This document shows, piece after piece, positions 1 through 10,300 of a stretch of DNA of 58,363 nucleotides. Numbering within the stretch: position 1 is the first letter of the stretch; every line of letters starts with the position of its first letter. The translations under genes and the position numbers were made by a program. The notes under the pieces were generated by a model. That model had not been told where the DNA came from. It saw only the letters and a list, made by a program, of their open reading frames with translations, and did no database searches. Origin of the DNA: Gemmatimonadota bacterium (lineage in GTDB: Bacteria; Gemmatimonadota; Gemmatimonadetes; Gemmatimonadales; GWC2-71-9); the NCBI GenBank assembly GCA_003220795.1, contig QHTK01000073.1, positions 1-58,363 on the forward strand, read 5' to 3'.

Positions 1-197
1 CCTTCTCTCTGAGCAACGAGCCCCTCTACGTGGTCGACGGCGTCGCGGTCGAGCCGGGTCCGAACGGCACGCTGAGCTGGCTGAACCCGCACGACGTCGC
101 GTCGATCGAAGTGCTCAAGTATGGCGCCAGCACGGCGATATACGGGGTGCGCGGGGCGAACGGCGTAATCGTAATCAAGACGAAGGGGTCGCACTAA
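1..197 (+). CDS. TonB plug-domain-only protein, C-terminal part (cut by window start)
   Basis: The reading frame open from the window edge gives the second half of a TonB-receptor plug domain: [19 protein letters not shown], then a [10 protein letters not shown] stretch and [20 protein letters not shown] followed by a TAA stop at 195-197. In SusC-type receptors the same NGVIVIKTK motif leads into an 800-residue beta-barrel; here the protein simply ends. The complete homologue at 6904-7350 ends in the same way, so this is probably the same plug-only family and not a broken receptor. Its last 23 bases overlap the 3' end of the convergent MFS gene. The start and any signal peptide lie outside the window. 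Confidence 0.75.
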   Translation, partial: FSLSNEPLYVVDGVAVEPGPNGTLSWLNPHDVASIEVLKYGASTAIYGVRGANGVIVIKTKGSH

Positions 198-1533
198 CCT
201 CTAAGGGGGTGGCGCCGAGATCGCGCACCAGCCCGACGCAGGCCGCCGCCGTCAAGAGACAGACGCCCCCCAGCATCACCACGTCCAGTGGCGCGTTCGG
301 GTTGCCCTCGCCGAACACCAGCCGGATGAGCGGCCCGAACCCGATCGCGGCCACGATCTCCGGGATGACGATGAAGAAATTGAACACGCCCATGTAGACA
401 CCCATCCGCTCGGGCGGCACGGCGGTGGACAGGATCGCATACGGCATCGATAGAATAGACGCCCACGCGATTCCGACGCCCACCATGCTGAGCGGCAGCA
501 GATATTTGTCGTGAATCAGGTACAGCGAGAGCAGTCCCGCCCCGCCGCACACCAGTGCGGCGGCGTGCACTGTCTTGCGGCTGGTCCGCTGCGCCAGCCG
601 CGGCAGCGCGAGCGCTACCAGGAAGCAGGTGATCGAATAGAACGCGAAAGTGAAGCCGCCCCACTCGATGCCCTGGGTATAGCGGGCCGACTGCGGATCG
701 GTGGCTCCGAACACGTGCCGCGCCGTGGCGGGCACGAAGAAGAGCCACATGCAGAACAAGCCGAGCCAGGTGAAGAGCTGGACCACCGCGAGCTGCCGCA
801 TCGTGGCCGGCATCTCCCGAATCGCAGCGGCGATCTCGCCGAGCAGGGGCCCGAGCCCGCGCCGGCCCCGCCGCGCGCGGTCCCACGCGGCCGGGTCCTC
901 GGGCGGGAACTCGCTCGTGGTCACGATCGTCCACAGCACGGCGAGGAAAAACACCACCGCGCCGACCTGGAACGAGTGCTTCACCGACAGCGGCACACCG
1001 CTCGCCGTGCTCCCCTGCACGCCCAGCCAGCTGAACACGAGCGGCAGGGCGTTGGCCAGGCTGGCGCCGACGCCGATGAAGAACGACTGCATCACGAACC
1101 CGGTGGTCCGTTGGGACACCGCGAGCTTGTCGGCGACGAACGCGCGGAACGGCTCCATCGAGATGTTGATGGACGCGTCGAGTATCCAGAGCAGCGTCGC
1201 CGCCATCCACAGCGCGCTCGAGGTCGGCATGACGAACAGCGCGATCGACGCCAGAACGGCGCCGGTGAGAAAGTAGGGACGGCGGCGCCCCAGCGGGCCC
1301 CACGTGCGGTCGCTCAAGGCGCCGACGATCGGCTGCACCAGGAGCCCCGTGAGCGGCGCGGCGAGCCAGAGGAGCGGCACCTGGTCCGATCGGGCGCCCA
1401 GCCGCTCGTAGACCGCCGACATGTTGGCGAGCTGCAGCCCCCAGCCGAACTGGATGCCGAGGAATCCAAAGCTCATGTTGAACAGCTGCCAGAATCGCAA
1501 GCGCGGCCGTTCCATGGGCACGGTGCCGTTCAT
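175..1533 (-). CDS. MFS sugar transporter (SLC45/GPH-like)
   Basis: A 452-residue inner-membrane protein with about 12 hydrophobic segments. The stretch [19 protein letters not shown] near residues 71-90 is the typical MFS loop 2-3 signature in the form used by sucrose/maltose-type proton symporters (SLC45 and related bacterial carriers). The ATG overlaps the stop of the upstream UnbV/FG-GAP gene as ATGA (1530-1533), so the two are probably translationally coupled. It is the last gene of the GH97-UnbV-MFS operon. I infer that it imports the mono- or disaccharide released by the periplasmic glucosidase. The substrate cannot be read from sequence; trehalose, maltose or glucose would fit the neighbours. 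Confidence 0.85.
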   Translation of the reverse strand: MNGTVPMERPRLRFWQLFNMSFGFLGIQFGWGLQLANMSAVYERLGARSDQVPLLWLAAPLTGLLVQPIVGALSDRTWGPLGRRRPYFLTGAVLASIALFVMPTSSALWMAATLLWILDASINISMEPFRAFVADKLAVSQRTTGFVMQSFFIGVGASLANALPLVFSWLGVQGSTASGVPLSVKHSFQVGAVVFFLAVLWTIVTTSEFPPEDPAAWDRARRGRRGLGPLLGEIAAAIREMPATMRQLAVVQLFTWLGLFCMWLFFVPATARHVFGATDPQSARYTQGIEWGGFTFAFYSITCFLVALALPRLAQRTSRKTVHAAALVCGGAGLLSLYLIHDKYLLPLSMVGVGIAWASILSMPYAILSTAVPPERMGVYMGVFNFFIVIPEIVAAIGFGPLIRLVFGEGNPNAPLDVVMLGGVCLLTAAACVGLVRDLGATPLEVSATPSS

Positions 1534-4500
1534 CGCAGTGGGCGCAGAATCTGCAGCTTGCCGTCGTTCCGCGCCACGACGATCAGGCGGCTGCCGTCCG
1601 CCCGTTTCACGAGCCCCAGGTGGCGCACCTGCCCGTCGATCATGAGACCGCTCTGCTCCGCGTCGACCGCCGCGAAGCGACCGTCGCCCGTGCCGGAGAG
1701 CAGCAGGCCGTAGCTGGCGTCATACCGTCCGAGCACGGGTTGCACGTCGTAGACGTTCCCCGCGAGGAGGAGATCGGTTCGCCCATCGCCATCGAAGTCC
1801 GCCGCCAGCGAGGCGTAGACGGGCGCGAACTGCGCCTCGACGGGGAGCGGCCGCAACGTGAACGTGCCGTCGCCGTTGTTCCAGGCGACCGAACTCGCGA
1901 ACACGCGCGCTTCCAGCACCGTCGCCTGCTTCAGCTCCGCCGCCGGGAAGATGTCGTCGACGCGGCTGGCCCCGAAGTCGGCATAGGAGGGGTAGCGGCT
2001 GCGCAGCTGCGGGATCAGCCGGACCAGCTCGTCCCGGCCGGCGAGCGGGTAGCTCACGCCGTGCTTGTAGAACGTGAGGATCTGTTCGAGCGCCCCGTTG
2101 TGCCCGAAGTCGTGCACGTACAGCCGCGCGGGCTCGGTCGGGGACGCCCGGAGGTAGGAGTTGAGCCCGAGGTTACCCAACACGAGATCGGCGCGGCCGT
2201 CGCCGTTCAGGTCGACCGCCGCCAGGCTGTTCCACCAACCCTCCGATCCCCCAAGCCCGGCCTGGGCCGTCCGGTCCACGAGCCGGCCATTCTCGTTGTG
2301 GAAGACGCGCACCGGCATCCACTCGCCCACCACGATCAAGTCGAGCCGGCCGTCGTGGTCGTAGTCGGTCCACGTCGCCGCGGTGACCATCCCGGCCTGG
2401 GCGAGCGCCGGGGCCTGCTCGAGGGTGACGTCGTGGAAGTGTCCCGTGCCGTCGTTCTCGAGCAGGTAGCTGCGAGGCGCGACGCCGTACTGGCCCGCGA
2501 CGACGCGCCGGCCCACGAACAGATCGGGATGGCCGTCGCCGTTCCAGTCCCCCACCGCGACGCACGAGCCGGTCTCCGAGAGCCGCGGGAGCGCCTCTGC
2601 GTCCCGGTGGAAATTCCCCTTCCCGTCGTTGATGTAGAGGCGGTCCTGGAGCGCAGGGTGACCTCCCCAGAACTCGTTGCCGCCGCTCACGACGTAGAGA
2701 TCCGGGTACCCGTCGCCGTTGGCATCGAAAAACGTCGCGGCGACGTCCTCGGCCAGGCTATCGGCCTGGAATGCGGGCTGCGTGCTTCGGCGGAACGTGC
2801 CGTCCCGCTGCTGGATGAAGAGCTCGCCAGCCTGCCATTTGGCGCCGCCGACGTAGAAGTCGTCCAGTCCGTCACCGTTCACGTCCGCGACGGCCAGGGC
2901 AGGGCCTTCGCGCGACAGCACGTGCGGAATCAGCGGCTGGCGGTTGTAGTCGTAGAAGGAGTTCTCCCGGTGCTTGAAATCGACGCCGATCCGGTCCGTG
3001 ACGTCGGCGAAAACGGGGGCTAGGGGCTGGGGGCTGGGGGTCAGGGCCGTGGCGTCTTGCTGTGACAGCGCGATGGCCCGGTCGACCGCGACGTGCGTTA
3101 ACACCTGAAAGCGCCGGTCCGGCCAGATGACGATCAGGGAGTCGATCTCGTTGGACGTGCCCAGCCCGAAGTGCAAGCGGGGATCGACGGAGGACTGGAA
3201 GCCGCGCGTGGGCATCTGCTCCAGCAGCTGGGTCGTGCCATGCTGCTTGACGATCACCTTCGCGCCGATCCCCGCCGTGTTGGCTCCGGAGCCCCGCAGC
3301 ACGACCGTCAGGTACGAGTTTCCGTTGAGCTCGCGCGCGTGGTTGCGGTAGATCGCGGCCGGGGCGTTGAGATTGTTCACGACCAGGTCGAGGGCACCGC
3401 TGTTGTTCAGGTCCGCGTAGACCGCGCCGTTCGAGAACCCCGGCTGCGCCAGGCCCCACGGTTGCGCCATGTTCGTGAACGTCAGGTTGCCGTTGTTGCG
3501 AAACGCGTAGTTCGCGATGGGGACGTGGGGCATCAGATGCGTCAGGCGCCGCAACAGCCCCGAGCTGATGCCGGACGCCAGGGCGGCCTGGACGGCGGAG
3601 TCGCGTACCGCCGCGAGGTAGTCCAGGTCGTTGGGCCGGCGATAGATGCCGTTGGTGACGAGGAGGTCCTTGTTGCCGTCGTTGTCCAGGTCCGCGAACA
3701 AGGGCGCCCAGCTCCAATCGGTCGCGTGCACGCCCGCCAGATAGCCGATCTCGCTGAAGCGCACTGTGCCGCCCACGACGCCGCGGTTGAGCTGCAGCGT
3801 GTTGCGGGCGTACTGCGGGTAGTAGCCGGCTTGCTCCTTCATGTGTTCAATCGGCCACGGGTCGGCGTTGGCGGAGGTCTTGAGGACGTCCTCCCGCTCG
3901 GGCAGCATGTCGAGCACCATTACGTCGGGTCGCCCGTCGTTGTTGTAATCGGCGGCATCGACGCCCATGGAGGCATGGCTGGTGTGCCCCACCGCACTGG
4001 CGATGGACTCGGTGAACGTGCCGTCGCAATTGTTGATGTAGAGAAAGTCGTTCTCCTGGAAGTCGTTGGCGACGTACAGGTCGGGACAGCCATCGAGGTT
4101 CACGTCGGTCGCGACCACGCCCAGGCCGTATCCCTCGACACCTCCGTAGATGTGGGCCTGCTCGCTCACATCCACGAAGTGGCCCCCGTCGTTGCGGAAC
4201 AGGCGGTCACCTGATCGTGGATGGCGCGGCTCGCGTTGCGGGTGGGTGCTCGGCCCGCGCTCGGCGTGGGTGGAGTAGTTGAGGAGGTACATGTCCAGGT
4301 CGCCGTCGCCGTCGTAGTCGAAAAACACGGCCTGGGTGGAGTAGCCGGCGAAGTCGAGTCCATACTCCTTGGTGCGGTCGGTGAAGGTGCCGTCGCCGTT
4401 GTTGATGTACAGGACGTTGTGGCCGTGCATCGTGAGATAGCTCATGGCGGAGACGTAGATGTCCAGGCGCCCGTCGCCGTTGACGTCGGCCATGGTGACG

Positions 4501-4832
4501 CCGGTCTTCCAGCCATCGGGATCTGCCACGCCGGCGCGCTCGGTGACGTCCTCGAACCGGTAGTTCCCCAGGTTCCGGTACAGCCGATTGGGACCCACGT
4601 TCGACGTGAAGTAGAGATCGGGGAGCCCGTCGCCGTCCACGTCGCCTACGGCGACGCCGCCGCCGTTGTAGTAGTTGAGGAAGTTGATGATGTTGAGCGC
4701 GGTATCCTGCTCCGGCACTTGGTTGACGAACGTGACGCCCGTGGCGCGGGGGGACAGAAGCTCGAACAACGGGGGGGGCTGCGGCGTCCTGGTGCAGGCG
4801 GCGAGGAGCAGCAGTAGCCAACGCGTTCCCAC
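1530..4832 (-). CDS. UnbV/ASPIC and FG-GAP (VCBS) repeat lipoprotein 1
   Basis: About 1,100 residues. I chose the GTG at 4832 because it lies 5 nt after the GH97 stop, has AAGG upstream, and gives a short lipoprotein signal ending in LLLLAAC; the frame stays open further upstream but only inside GH97. The mature protein has about 13 FG-GAP/VCBS calcium-loop repeats (GDVDGDGLPDLYF, ADVNGDGRLDIYV, FDYDGDGDLDMYLL, ADYNNDGRPDVMVL and others), consistent with two beta-propellers. Between them, near residues 510-580, is an ASPIC/UnbV domain (TRGFQSSVDPRLHFGLG ... IVIWPD). It sits between GH97 and the transporter and has a paralogue at 7356-10790. The function is unknown; surface glycan binding or a scaffold role is an inference from context. 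Confidence 0.9.
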   Translation of the reverse strand: MGTRWLLLLLAACTRTPQPPPLFELLSPRATGVTFVNQVPEQDTALNIINFLNYYNGGGVAVGDVDGDGLPDLYFTSNVGPNRLYRNLGNYRFEDVTERAGVADPDGWKTGVTMADVNGDGRLDIYVSAMSYLTMHGHNVLYINNGDGTFTDRTKEYGLDFAGYSTQAVFFDYDGDGDLDMYLLNYSTHAERGPSTHPQREPRHPRSGDRLFRNDGGHFVDVSEQAHIYGGVEGYGLGVVATDVNLDGCPDLYVANDFQENDFLYINNCDGTFTESIASAVGHTSHASMGVDAADYNNDGRPDVMVLDMLPEREDVLKTSANADPWPIEHMKEQAGYYPQYARNTLQLNRGVVGGTVRFSEIGYLAGVHATDWSWAPLFADLDNDGNKDLLVTNGIYRRPNDLDYLAAVRDSAVQAALASGISSGLLRRLTHLMPHVPIANYAFRNNGNLTFTNMAQPWGLAQPGFSNGAVYADLNNSGALDLVVNNLNAPAAIYRNHARELNGNSYLTVVLRGSGANTAGIGAKVIVKQHGTTQLLEQMPTRGFQSSVDPRLHFGLGTSNEIDSLIVIWPDRRFQVLTHVAVDRAIALSQQDATALTPSPQPLAPVFADVTDRIGVDFKHRENSFYDYNRQPLIPHVLSREGPALAVADVNGDGLDDFYVGGAKWQAGELFIQQRDGTFRRSTQPAFQADSLAEDVAATFFDANGDGYPDLYVVSGGNEFWGGHPALQDRLYINDGKGNFHRDAEALPRLSETGSCVAVGDWNGDGHPDLFVGRRVVAGQYGVAPRSYLLENDGTGHFHDVTLEQAPALAQAGMVTAATWTDYDHDGRLDLIVVGEWMPVRVFHNENGRLVDRTAQAGLGGSEGWWNSLAAVDLNGDGRADLVLGNLGLNSYLRASPTEPARLYVHDFGHNGALEQILTFYKHGVSYPLAGRDELVRLIPQLRSRYPSYADFGASRVDDIFPAAELKQATVLEARVFASSVAWNNGDGTFTLRPLPVEAQFAPVYASLAADFDGDGRTDLLLAGNVYDVQPVLGRYDASYGLLLSGTGDGRFAAVDAEQSGLMIDGQVRHLGLVKRADGSRLIVVARNDGKLQILRPLR
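3015..3046 (+). repeat. G-quadruplex-type tract in UnbV lipoprotein 1
   Basis: Five G-runs of 3-5 (GGGGGCTAGGGGCTGGGGGC and onward) on the template strand. It encodes the TPSPQPLAP linker between the UnbV domain and the second propeller. Confidence 0.75.
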
Positions 4833-4837
4833 GTGCC

Positions 4838-6919
4838 TTATCGCGCTGGCCGAATCCGGATCGCTTGCCCGCCCCCGGGAGCGAGGACCAGATGGAGGCT
4901 CGTCCTCGCGTCGACGGCGCGCTGCGAGATCGAGACCGGCAGGGGGTTCGTGAGCCAATGCGCCCCGGGGCCGTCTGCGTAGATCTCGGCGACGTAGCGG
5001 CGACCCGGCGTCAGGAACGACAGCGGGATGTCGAACGTGCGCCCTTCCTCGTCCGTGATCGCTCCAATGAACCAGCTCGGGGCGTTCCGCTCGCGCCGCG
5101 CCACCACGACGTAGTCACCGATCTTGCCCGCGAGCACGCGCGTGGTGTCCCAGTCGACCGCCACGTCGCGGATGAACTGGAAGGCGGGCTGGTGCTCGTA
5201 GTTCTCGGGGAGGTCCGCCGCCATCTGGAGCGGCGAGTAGAGCACCACGTAGAGCGCGAGCTGCTTGGCGAGCGTCGTGCGCGGCCGGGGCTCCTCGGGA
5301 CGGCGGGGCCGGCCGGTGCCGCGCGCGATCAGGATGTCGAAGATGCCTGGCGTGAAGTCCATCGGCCCGGCGAGCAGTCGCGTGAAAAAGAGAATCGTCT
5401 CGTGCTCCGGCGGGTTGCCCCCCTCGCCCCCCCAGGCATTGTACTCCTGGCCGCGCGCCCCCTCCCGCGTCATCATGTTCGGGTAGGTGCGCCGCTCCCC
5501 GGTGTCGTGAATCGGCTCGTGGACGTCCAGCATGATGCCGTACTTCGCGGCCGTCTCGATCACCTTGCGATAGTGCCGCACCATGTACTGTCCGTGGTGC
5601 GAGTGGCCTTCGCTCGTCAAGTCGGCGACGTAGCCCGACTTGACGGCGTCGAGGCCGAGCGAATGGTAGAGCGCGAAGGCGCTATCCAGCTGGCGCTCGT
5701 AGTTTTCGATTCCCCCCGACGTCTCGTTGTGGATGATCAGCTTCACACCCTTCTCATGGGCGTAGCGCGCGACCTCCGGGAGATCGTAATCGGGATAGGC
5801 TCGCGTGAACGAGAAGGCGTTGCGGTTCTGAATCCAGTCGCCGTCCCAGCCCAAGTTCCAGCCCTCGACCAGCACGCCGCCCAGTCCGTTGGCGGCGGCG
5901 AAATCGATGTAGCGTTTCGCGTTCGCAGTCGTGGCGCCGTGCTTGGGCCCCGAGCTCCAAGTCATCGTGCCGATGTGCATGCCCCACCAGATACCGACGT
6001 ACTTCATCGGCTTGATCCAGCTCGTGTTCTCGAGCACGCTGGGCGGGTTCAGGTTCAGGCCGAGCACCGACGGCGCCAGATCGGTGGCGCGGTCGGCCAG
6101 CTGAATCGTGCGCCACGGCGTCACGAACGGCGTGTGGCCGCGCACTTTGATGCCGTCGGCGTACGGCGCCAGCGCCGCGTGCAGCGTGCGATTCTCCATG
6201 CGCGCGCCCCGCAGGTTCAGGCGCGCGTAATCCACCAGATTCGCTTCGTGAATGACGATGAACGTGCGGCCGTCGCGGGTCTCCAGCGTGAGCGGGGTCT
6301 GCACGCTGTCGATCACGCTCACCGGCGAGGACGAGTACAACATCTCCGAGCGGTCCAGCCTCGGCCGATTCGACGGGATCCACCACGCCCGGGCGTCGTC
6401 CGCCAAGGCGAACTCGGTGAGTTCGTCCGTGATGACGAAGTCCTGGAGGGTGGGCTGCGCCGGTAGCTCGTAGCGGAACCCGACGCCGTCGTTGAAAGCC
6501 CGGAACACCACGGCGAACCGCCGTCCCTGGGGCGCCGCTTCAGCGACGGCGACCCGCAGCTCGTTGTGATGGTCCCGCACGCGGGCGACTTCGCCCCACG
6601 GCTGGGTCCAGGTCTCGTCGACCGCGTTCCGGCTCGTGTCGACCAGGCGCAGCCCGTCGCGCAGGGGCGCCGCGCCCTGAAACTCGAAGCCGAGCAGCGA
6701 CGGCAGCAGCAGCGCTCGACCGTCCCGTCGCAGGCTGTAGTACAGCTTGCCCTCGTGGATTTCGACCGTGGCCTCGTTCCGACCGTCCGGTGAGGCGACG
6801 CGGAGCTGGGCCTGGGCGGAGGCGACGCAGAGCGCGAACGGCAGAACCCTCGAAACGAGGTATATTCTGCGATAAGGCTGCGCTCTCTTACCGGGGGATT
6901 CCAATGACCTCGCTCTCAT
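4838..6919 (-). CDS. Glycoside hydrolase family 97 (SusB-like alpha-glucosidase)
   Basis: 693 residues with a signal peptide ending near ASAQAQ, then an N-terminal GH97 beta-sandwich (LRVASPDGRNEATVEIHEG), a central TIM barrel (YVGIWWGMHIGTMTW, GVLVEGWNLGWDGDW, IMLDVHEPIHDTGERRTYPN, RGQEYNAWGGEGGN) and a C-terminal sandwich. The segment DAVKSGYVADL has no Asp where retaining GH97 enzymes carry their nucleophile, and the HEP and EYNAW glutamates are present, so an inverting SusB-type alpha-glucosidase is more likely than an alpha-galactosidase (family knowledge from memory). The ATG at 6919 has a GAGGGA ribosome site but lies 16 bp inside the opposite-strand plug gene; no better start is visible. 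First gene of the operon with UnbV lipoprotein 1 and the MFS carrier. Confidence 0.9.
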   Translation of the reverse strand: MRARSLESPGKRAQPYRRIYLVSRVLPFALCVASAQAQLRVASPDGRNEATVEIHEGKLYYSLRRDGRALLLPSLLGFEFQGAAPLRDGLRLVDTSRNAVDETWTQPWGEVARVRDHHNELRVAVAEAAPQGRRFAVVFRAFNDGVGFRYELPAQPTLQDFVITDELTEFALADDARAWWIPSNRPRLDRSEMLYSSSPVSVIDSVQTPLTLETRDGRTFIVIHEANLVDYARLNLRGARMENRTLHAALAPYADGIKVRGHTPFVTPWRTIQLADRATDLAPSVLGLNLNPPSVLENTSWIKPMKYVGIWWGMHIGTMTWSSGPKHGATTANAKRYIDFAAANGLGGVLVEGWNLGWDGDWIQNRNAFSFTRAYPDYDLPEVARYAHEKGVKLIIHNETSGGIENYERQLDSAFALYHSLGLDAVKSGYVADLTSEGHSHHGQYMVRHYRKVIETAAKYGIMLDVHEPIHDTGERRTYPNMMTREGARGQEYNAWGGEGGNPPEHETILFFTRLLAGPMDFTPGIFDILIARGTGRPRRPEEPRPRTTLAKQLALYVVLYSPLQMAADLPENYEHQPAFQFIRDVAVDWDTTRVLAGKIGDYVVVARRERNAPSWFIGAITDEEGRTFDIPLSFLTPGRRYVAEIYADGPGAHWLTNPLPVSISQRAVDARTSLHLVLAPGGGQAIRIRPAR

Positions 6920-7350
6920 CGCGTTCCCTCTTGCCCGTTGGTCTCGTGGTTCAAGTCGTTGCCGGATGCTCTCATGCCAGCGGAACGCGCCAGACGAGCC
7001 CGCCTGGCCCCGCGACGGTGACGTCTGAAGATATTGAACGCAACCCCGGCCAGCCGATTGAAAAGGTGCTGCAAGGACGGTTCTCCGGCGTCGAAGTCAG
7101 CCGGACCGCTGACGGCGGCATCGCCGTGCGCATCCGTGGCGCCTCGTCCTTCAACGCGAGTACCCAGCCGCTGTATGTAGTCGACGGCATCCCGATGCAG
7201 CCCGGTCCGAACGGCAGCCTGACCGGGATCAATCCGTACGACATCGAATCGATCCAGGTCTTGAAGGACGTCGGCGATACGGCGATCTACGGAATGCGCG
7301 GCGCCAACGGCGTGATCGTCATCAAGACGAAGCGGCCGGGTCGGCGGTGA
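6904..7350 (+). CDS. Lipoprotein consisting of a TonB-receptor plug domain only
   Basis: 148 residues. The ATG at 6904 follows a GGGGGA ribosome site and starts a lipoprotein signal with lipobox VVAGC (Cys22). After a short SGTRQTSPPGP linker the rest is a SusC/RagA-type plug: [78 protein letters not shown], then stop. It aligns segment by segment with the plug of the SusC protein at 12406-15633 but has no N-terminal carboxypeptidase-like domain and no barrel. It cannot form a transport channel itself. It is convergent (5-nt gap) with UnbV lipoprotein 2 and head-to-head with GH97. The frame is intact, so this looks like a designed small protein rather than debris. Role unknown. Confidence 0.85.
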   Translation: MTSLSSRSLLPVGLVVQVVAGCSHASGTRQTSPPGPATVTSEDIERNPGQPIEKVLQGRFSGVEVSRTADGGIAVRIRGASSFNASTQPLYVVDGIPMQPGPNGSLTGINPYDIESIQVLKDVGDTAIYGMRGANGVIVIKTKRPGRR

Positions 7351-7355
7351 CACGC

Positions 7356-10300
7356 TCAGGGACGCGCCGCCACTGACCGGTTCGTCGGTGCGGCACGGAA
7401 CACGAGCGGCCGGTCGTTGTTGCGGGTCACCACGTAGCGGGGCCCATCCCGGGTCCGGACGCGCGCGATATCACGCGCCTGTCCGGGCACGAAAAAGCCG
7501 CTCTCGACGGTGCGGACCGGCGTGAAGTTCCCCTTGCCGTCGCCGCGCAGTAACAGGCCGTAGCTCGCACTCATCCTGCCGATTTCCGGCTGCACGCCGT
7601 CGAAATTCCCGGCCAGGAGCAGATCCCGCGTGCCGTTCCCGTCAAAGTCCGCAGCGAGGATGCCGTACACCGGCGCCAGCTGGGCCGCGAGCGGCAGAGG
7701 CACGAGCGTGAACGAGCCGTCGCCGTTGTTCCTCGCGAGGGCCGTGGCGAACGTGTACGCCTGCTTCTCGACCGCACCGGCCAAGTCCGCAGCCGAGAAG
7801 ATGTCGGTCACCGTCTGCCCGGCGTACTCCTGGTACGTGAGATAGCGAGTCTTGAGGTAGGGGAGGGCGTTGACGAGCTCGTCTCGCATCGCGAGCGGAT
7901 GGCTCACGCCCCCGCTGTAGGTCGCTACGATCTGCTGCGCGGAGCCGCTCCTGGCGAAGTCCTTCACATACATGGTCACGGGCTCGGTCGCGGTCGCGTG
8001 GAAGCGCGTGTTGAGGCCCAGGTTGCCGACGATGAAATCGACGCGCCCGTCCCGGTGGCCCGTGAAGTCGCCGGCCACGATGCGATTCCACCAGCCGTGG
8101 CTCTGCTCGAGCCCAGGGGTGTTCCGGCGGACGAGCTTCCCGCCGCCCGCGTTGTGAAAGATCGTGATCGGCATCCACTCCCCCACCACGACGAGATCGA
8201 GGCGGCCATCGCCATCCACGTCCTGCCACACCGCGTCGGTCACCATACCGACCCGTGCCAGTTCGGGTGCGAGTGTCGCGGTTACGTCGGTGAAGTGGCC
8301 GTGCCCGTCGTTCTGGAGCAGCATGCTCTGGGGATCGCTGCCGTAGCGCCACGGGACCACGCGCCCACCGACGAACAGGTCGACGTCGCCATCCCCGTCG
8401 TAGTCGGCGGCCACGACGCGTGATCCGCTGATATACTCGGACGGCAGGTTAGCGGTAGCTTTGCGGAAATGCCCTCGCCCGTCGTTCAGATACAGCCGGT
8501 CCTGGAGCGCGGGGGACATGCTCGAGAACTCGTTGCCACCGCTCACGACGTAGAGGTCGGGGTGGCCGTCGCCGTCCGCGTCGAAGAACACGGCGCCCAG
8601 GTCCTCCGATAGGCGATCTTGCTCGAAGACGCTGCGGTCGCTGCTCACGAAGCGGCCGTCGGGCTGCTGGATCAGGAGCTCGCCCGGCTGATCTCTCGCG
8701 CCCCCGATGAACAGGTCATCGAGCCCGTCGCCGTTCACGTCCGCCACGGCGAGGTACGGTCCCTCGGTCGACAGCAGCTTGGGGATGAGAGGTTCTCGGT
8801 CGAAGTCGACGAAGTCGTTCTCCTGGTGGACGTACGGGAGCCCGATCCGGTCCGTGATGTCGGTGAAGAGAGGGGTTAGGGGTTTGGGGCCATGGGCGGG
8901 GGCTGCCACCGCGTGCGCCTGGCGGATGGTGACGCGCTGGTTCGTCGCCACCATCTTCGAGACGCTCACGCGGCCATCGGGCCACTGCACCGTCACCGAA
9001 TCGATGGTATCGCGCCGCCCGACGCCGAAGGTCAGCAGGTAGTCCACGCTCGACTGGAAGCCGCGCGTGGGCTCTTCCTCCTGGAAGAACTGCTCCTTCC
9101 CGCTCCACAGCGTCACCGTCGCGCCGATCGCGAGCCGGTTGGCGCCCTCTCCCTCGAGTTGGACCTGGAGATAGTGGTTCGGGAGCAGCGTCCGGGCGTT
9201 GTTGCGATAGACGAAAGCTTCCTGGTCGACGTTGTTGACGACCAGGTCCGGCGCCCCGTCGCCGTCCAGATCCCCGTAGGCCGCGCCATTGGAGAAGCTC
9301 GGCGTGTTCAATCCCCAGGCGGCGCTCTCGTTGGAGAACGTCAGGTCACCGTTGTTCCGGAATGCGTAGTTCGGCAGCTTCGTCGAGCTCATCGCTGCCG
9401 TGAGTTTCAGGAAGTCCACCTGCTTGCCCTGTGTGGCCGCGCGCATCGTCTCGTTCTTCCCCAGGAACGCGATGTAGTCCTGCGACGTGACGTCCTTGGC
9501 GAGGCCGTTCGTCACATAGATGTCCTTGGAGCCGTCCAGATCGAGGTCCGCGATGAGGGCGCTCCAGCTCCAGTCCGTGCGGGCCACGCCGGCCAGCTGG
9601 CCGATGTCCGAGAACGTGCCGTTGCCGTTGTTGAGATGGAGCATGTTGCGGGTGAACTGGTAGTGAAAGCCGTTGCGGACCTCGGCCTGGAGGCGGTGCC
9701 AGTCCTCGAACGACGTGGTGGTCTTGAGCCGGTGTTCGTCTTCGGGTAGCATGTCCACGACGTAGATGTCGGGCCAGCCGTCGTTGTTCACGTCCGCGAT
9801 ATCGAGCCCCATCGACGACAAGCTGATGGAGGGCATCTCCTGCTCCAGCCGCTCAACGAAGGTCCCGTCCCCCTTATTGATGTACAGATAGTCGCGCTCG
9901 AAGAAGTCGTTTGCGACGTAGATGTCGGGCCAGCCGTCCCCGTTCACGTCGCTCACGACGACGCCCAGGCCCAAGCCGATCTCGCTGCCGTAGATCCCGG
10001 CCGCCGCGCTCACGTCCACGAAGTGCCCCCCGTCGTTGCGGTACAGCCGGTCGCCGCCGAGCGGGTCGCGCACGTTCCGGGTGTTCTCGAGCGGCATGCT
10101 CGAGACGGGGCGGGGCGAGTTGTTCACGACGAACAGGTCCAGATCGCCGTCGCGGTCGTAGTCGAAGAACACCGCCTGGGTCGAGTATCCCGTGTCCGCG
10201 ACGCCGTAGGCGGCCGCCATCTCGACGAAGGTCGGCACCCCGTGCGCATTCAGGCCCTGATTGATCCAGAGCTCGTTGGCGCGGAGCGCTCCCGGCACTT

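Noticed and set aside
1620..4817. Long plus-strand open frames opposite UnbV lipoprotein 1
   Set aside because: They are complements of the repeated GDGD-coding units in GC-rich DNA, with compositionally biased Val/Arg/Glu-rich products and no family motifs.
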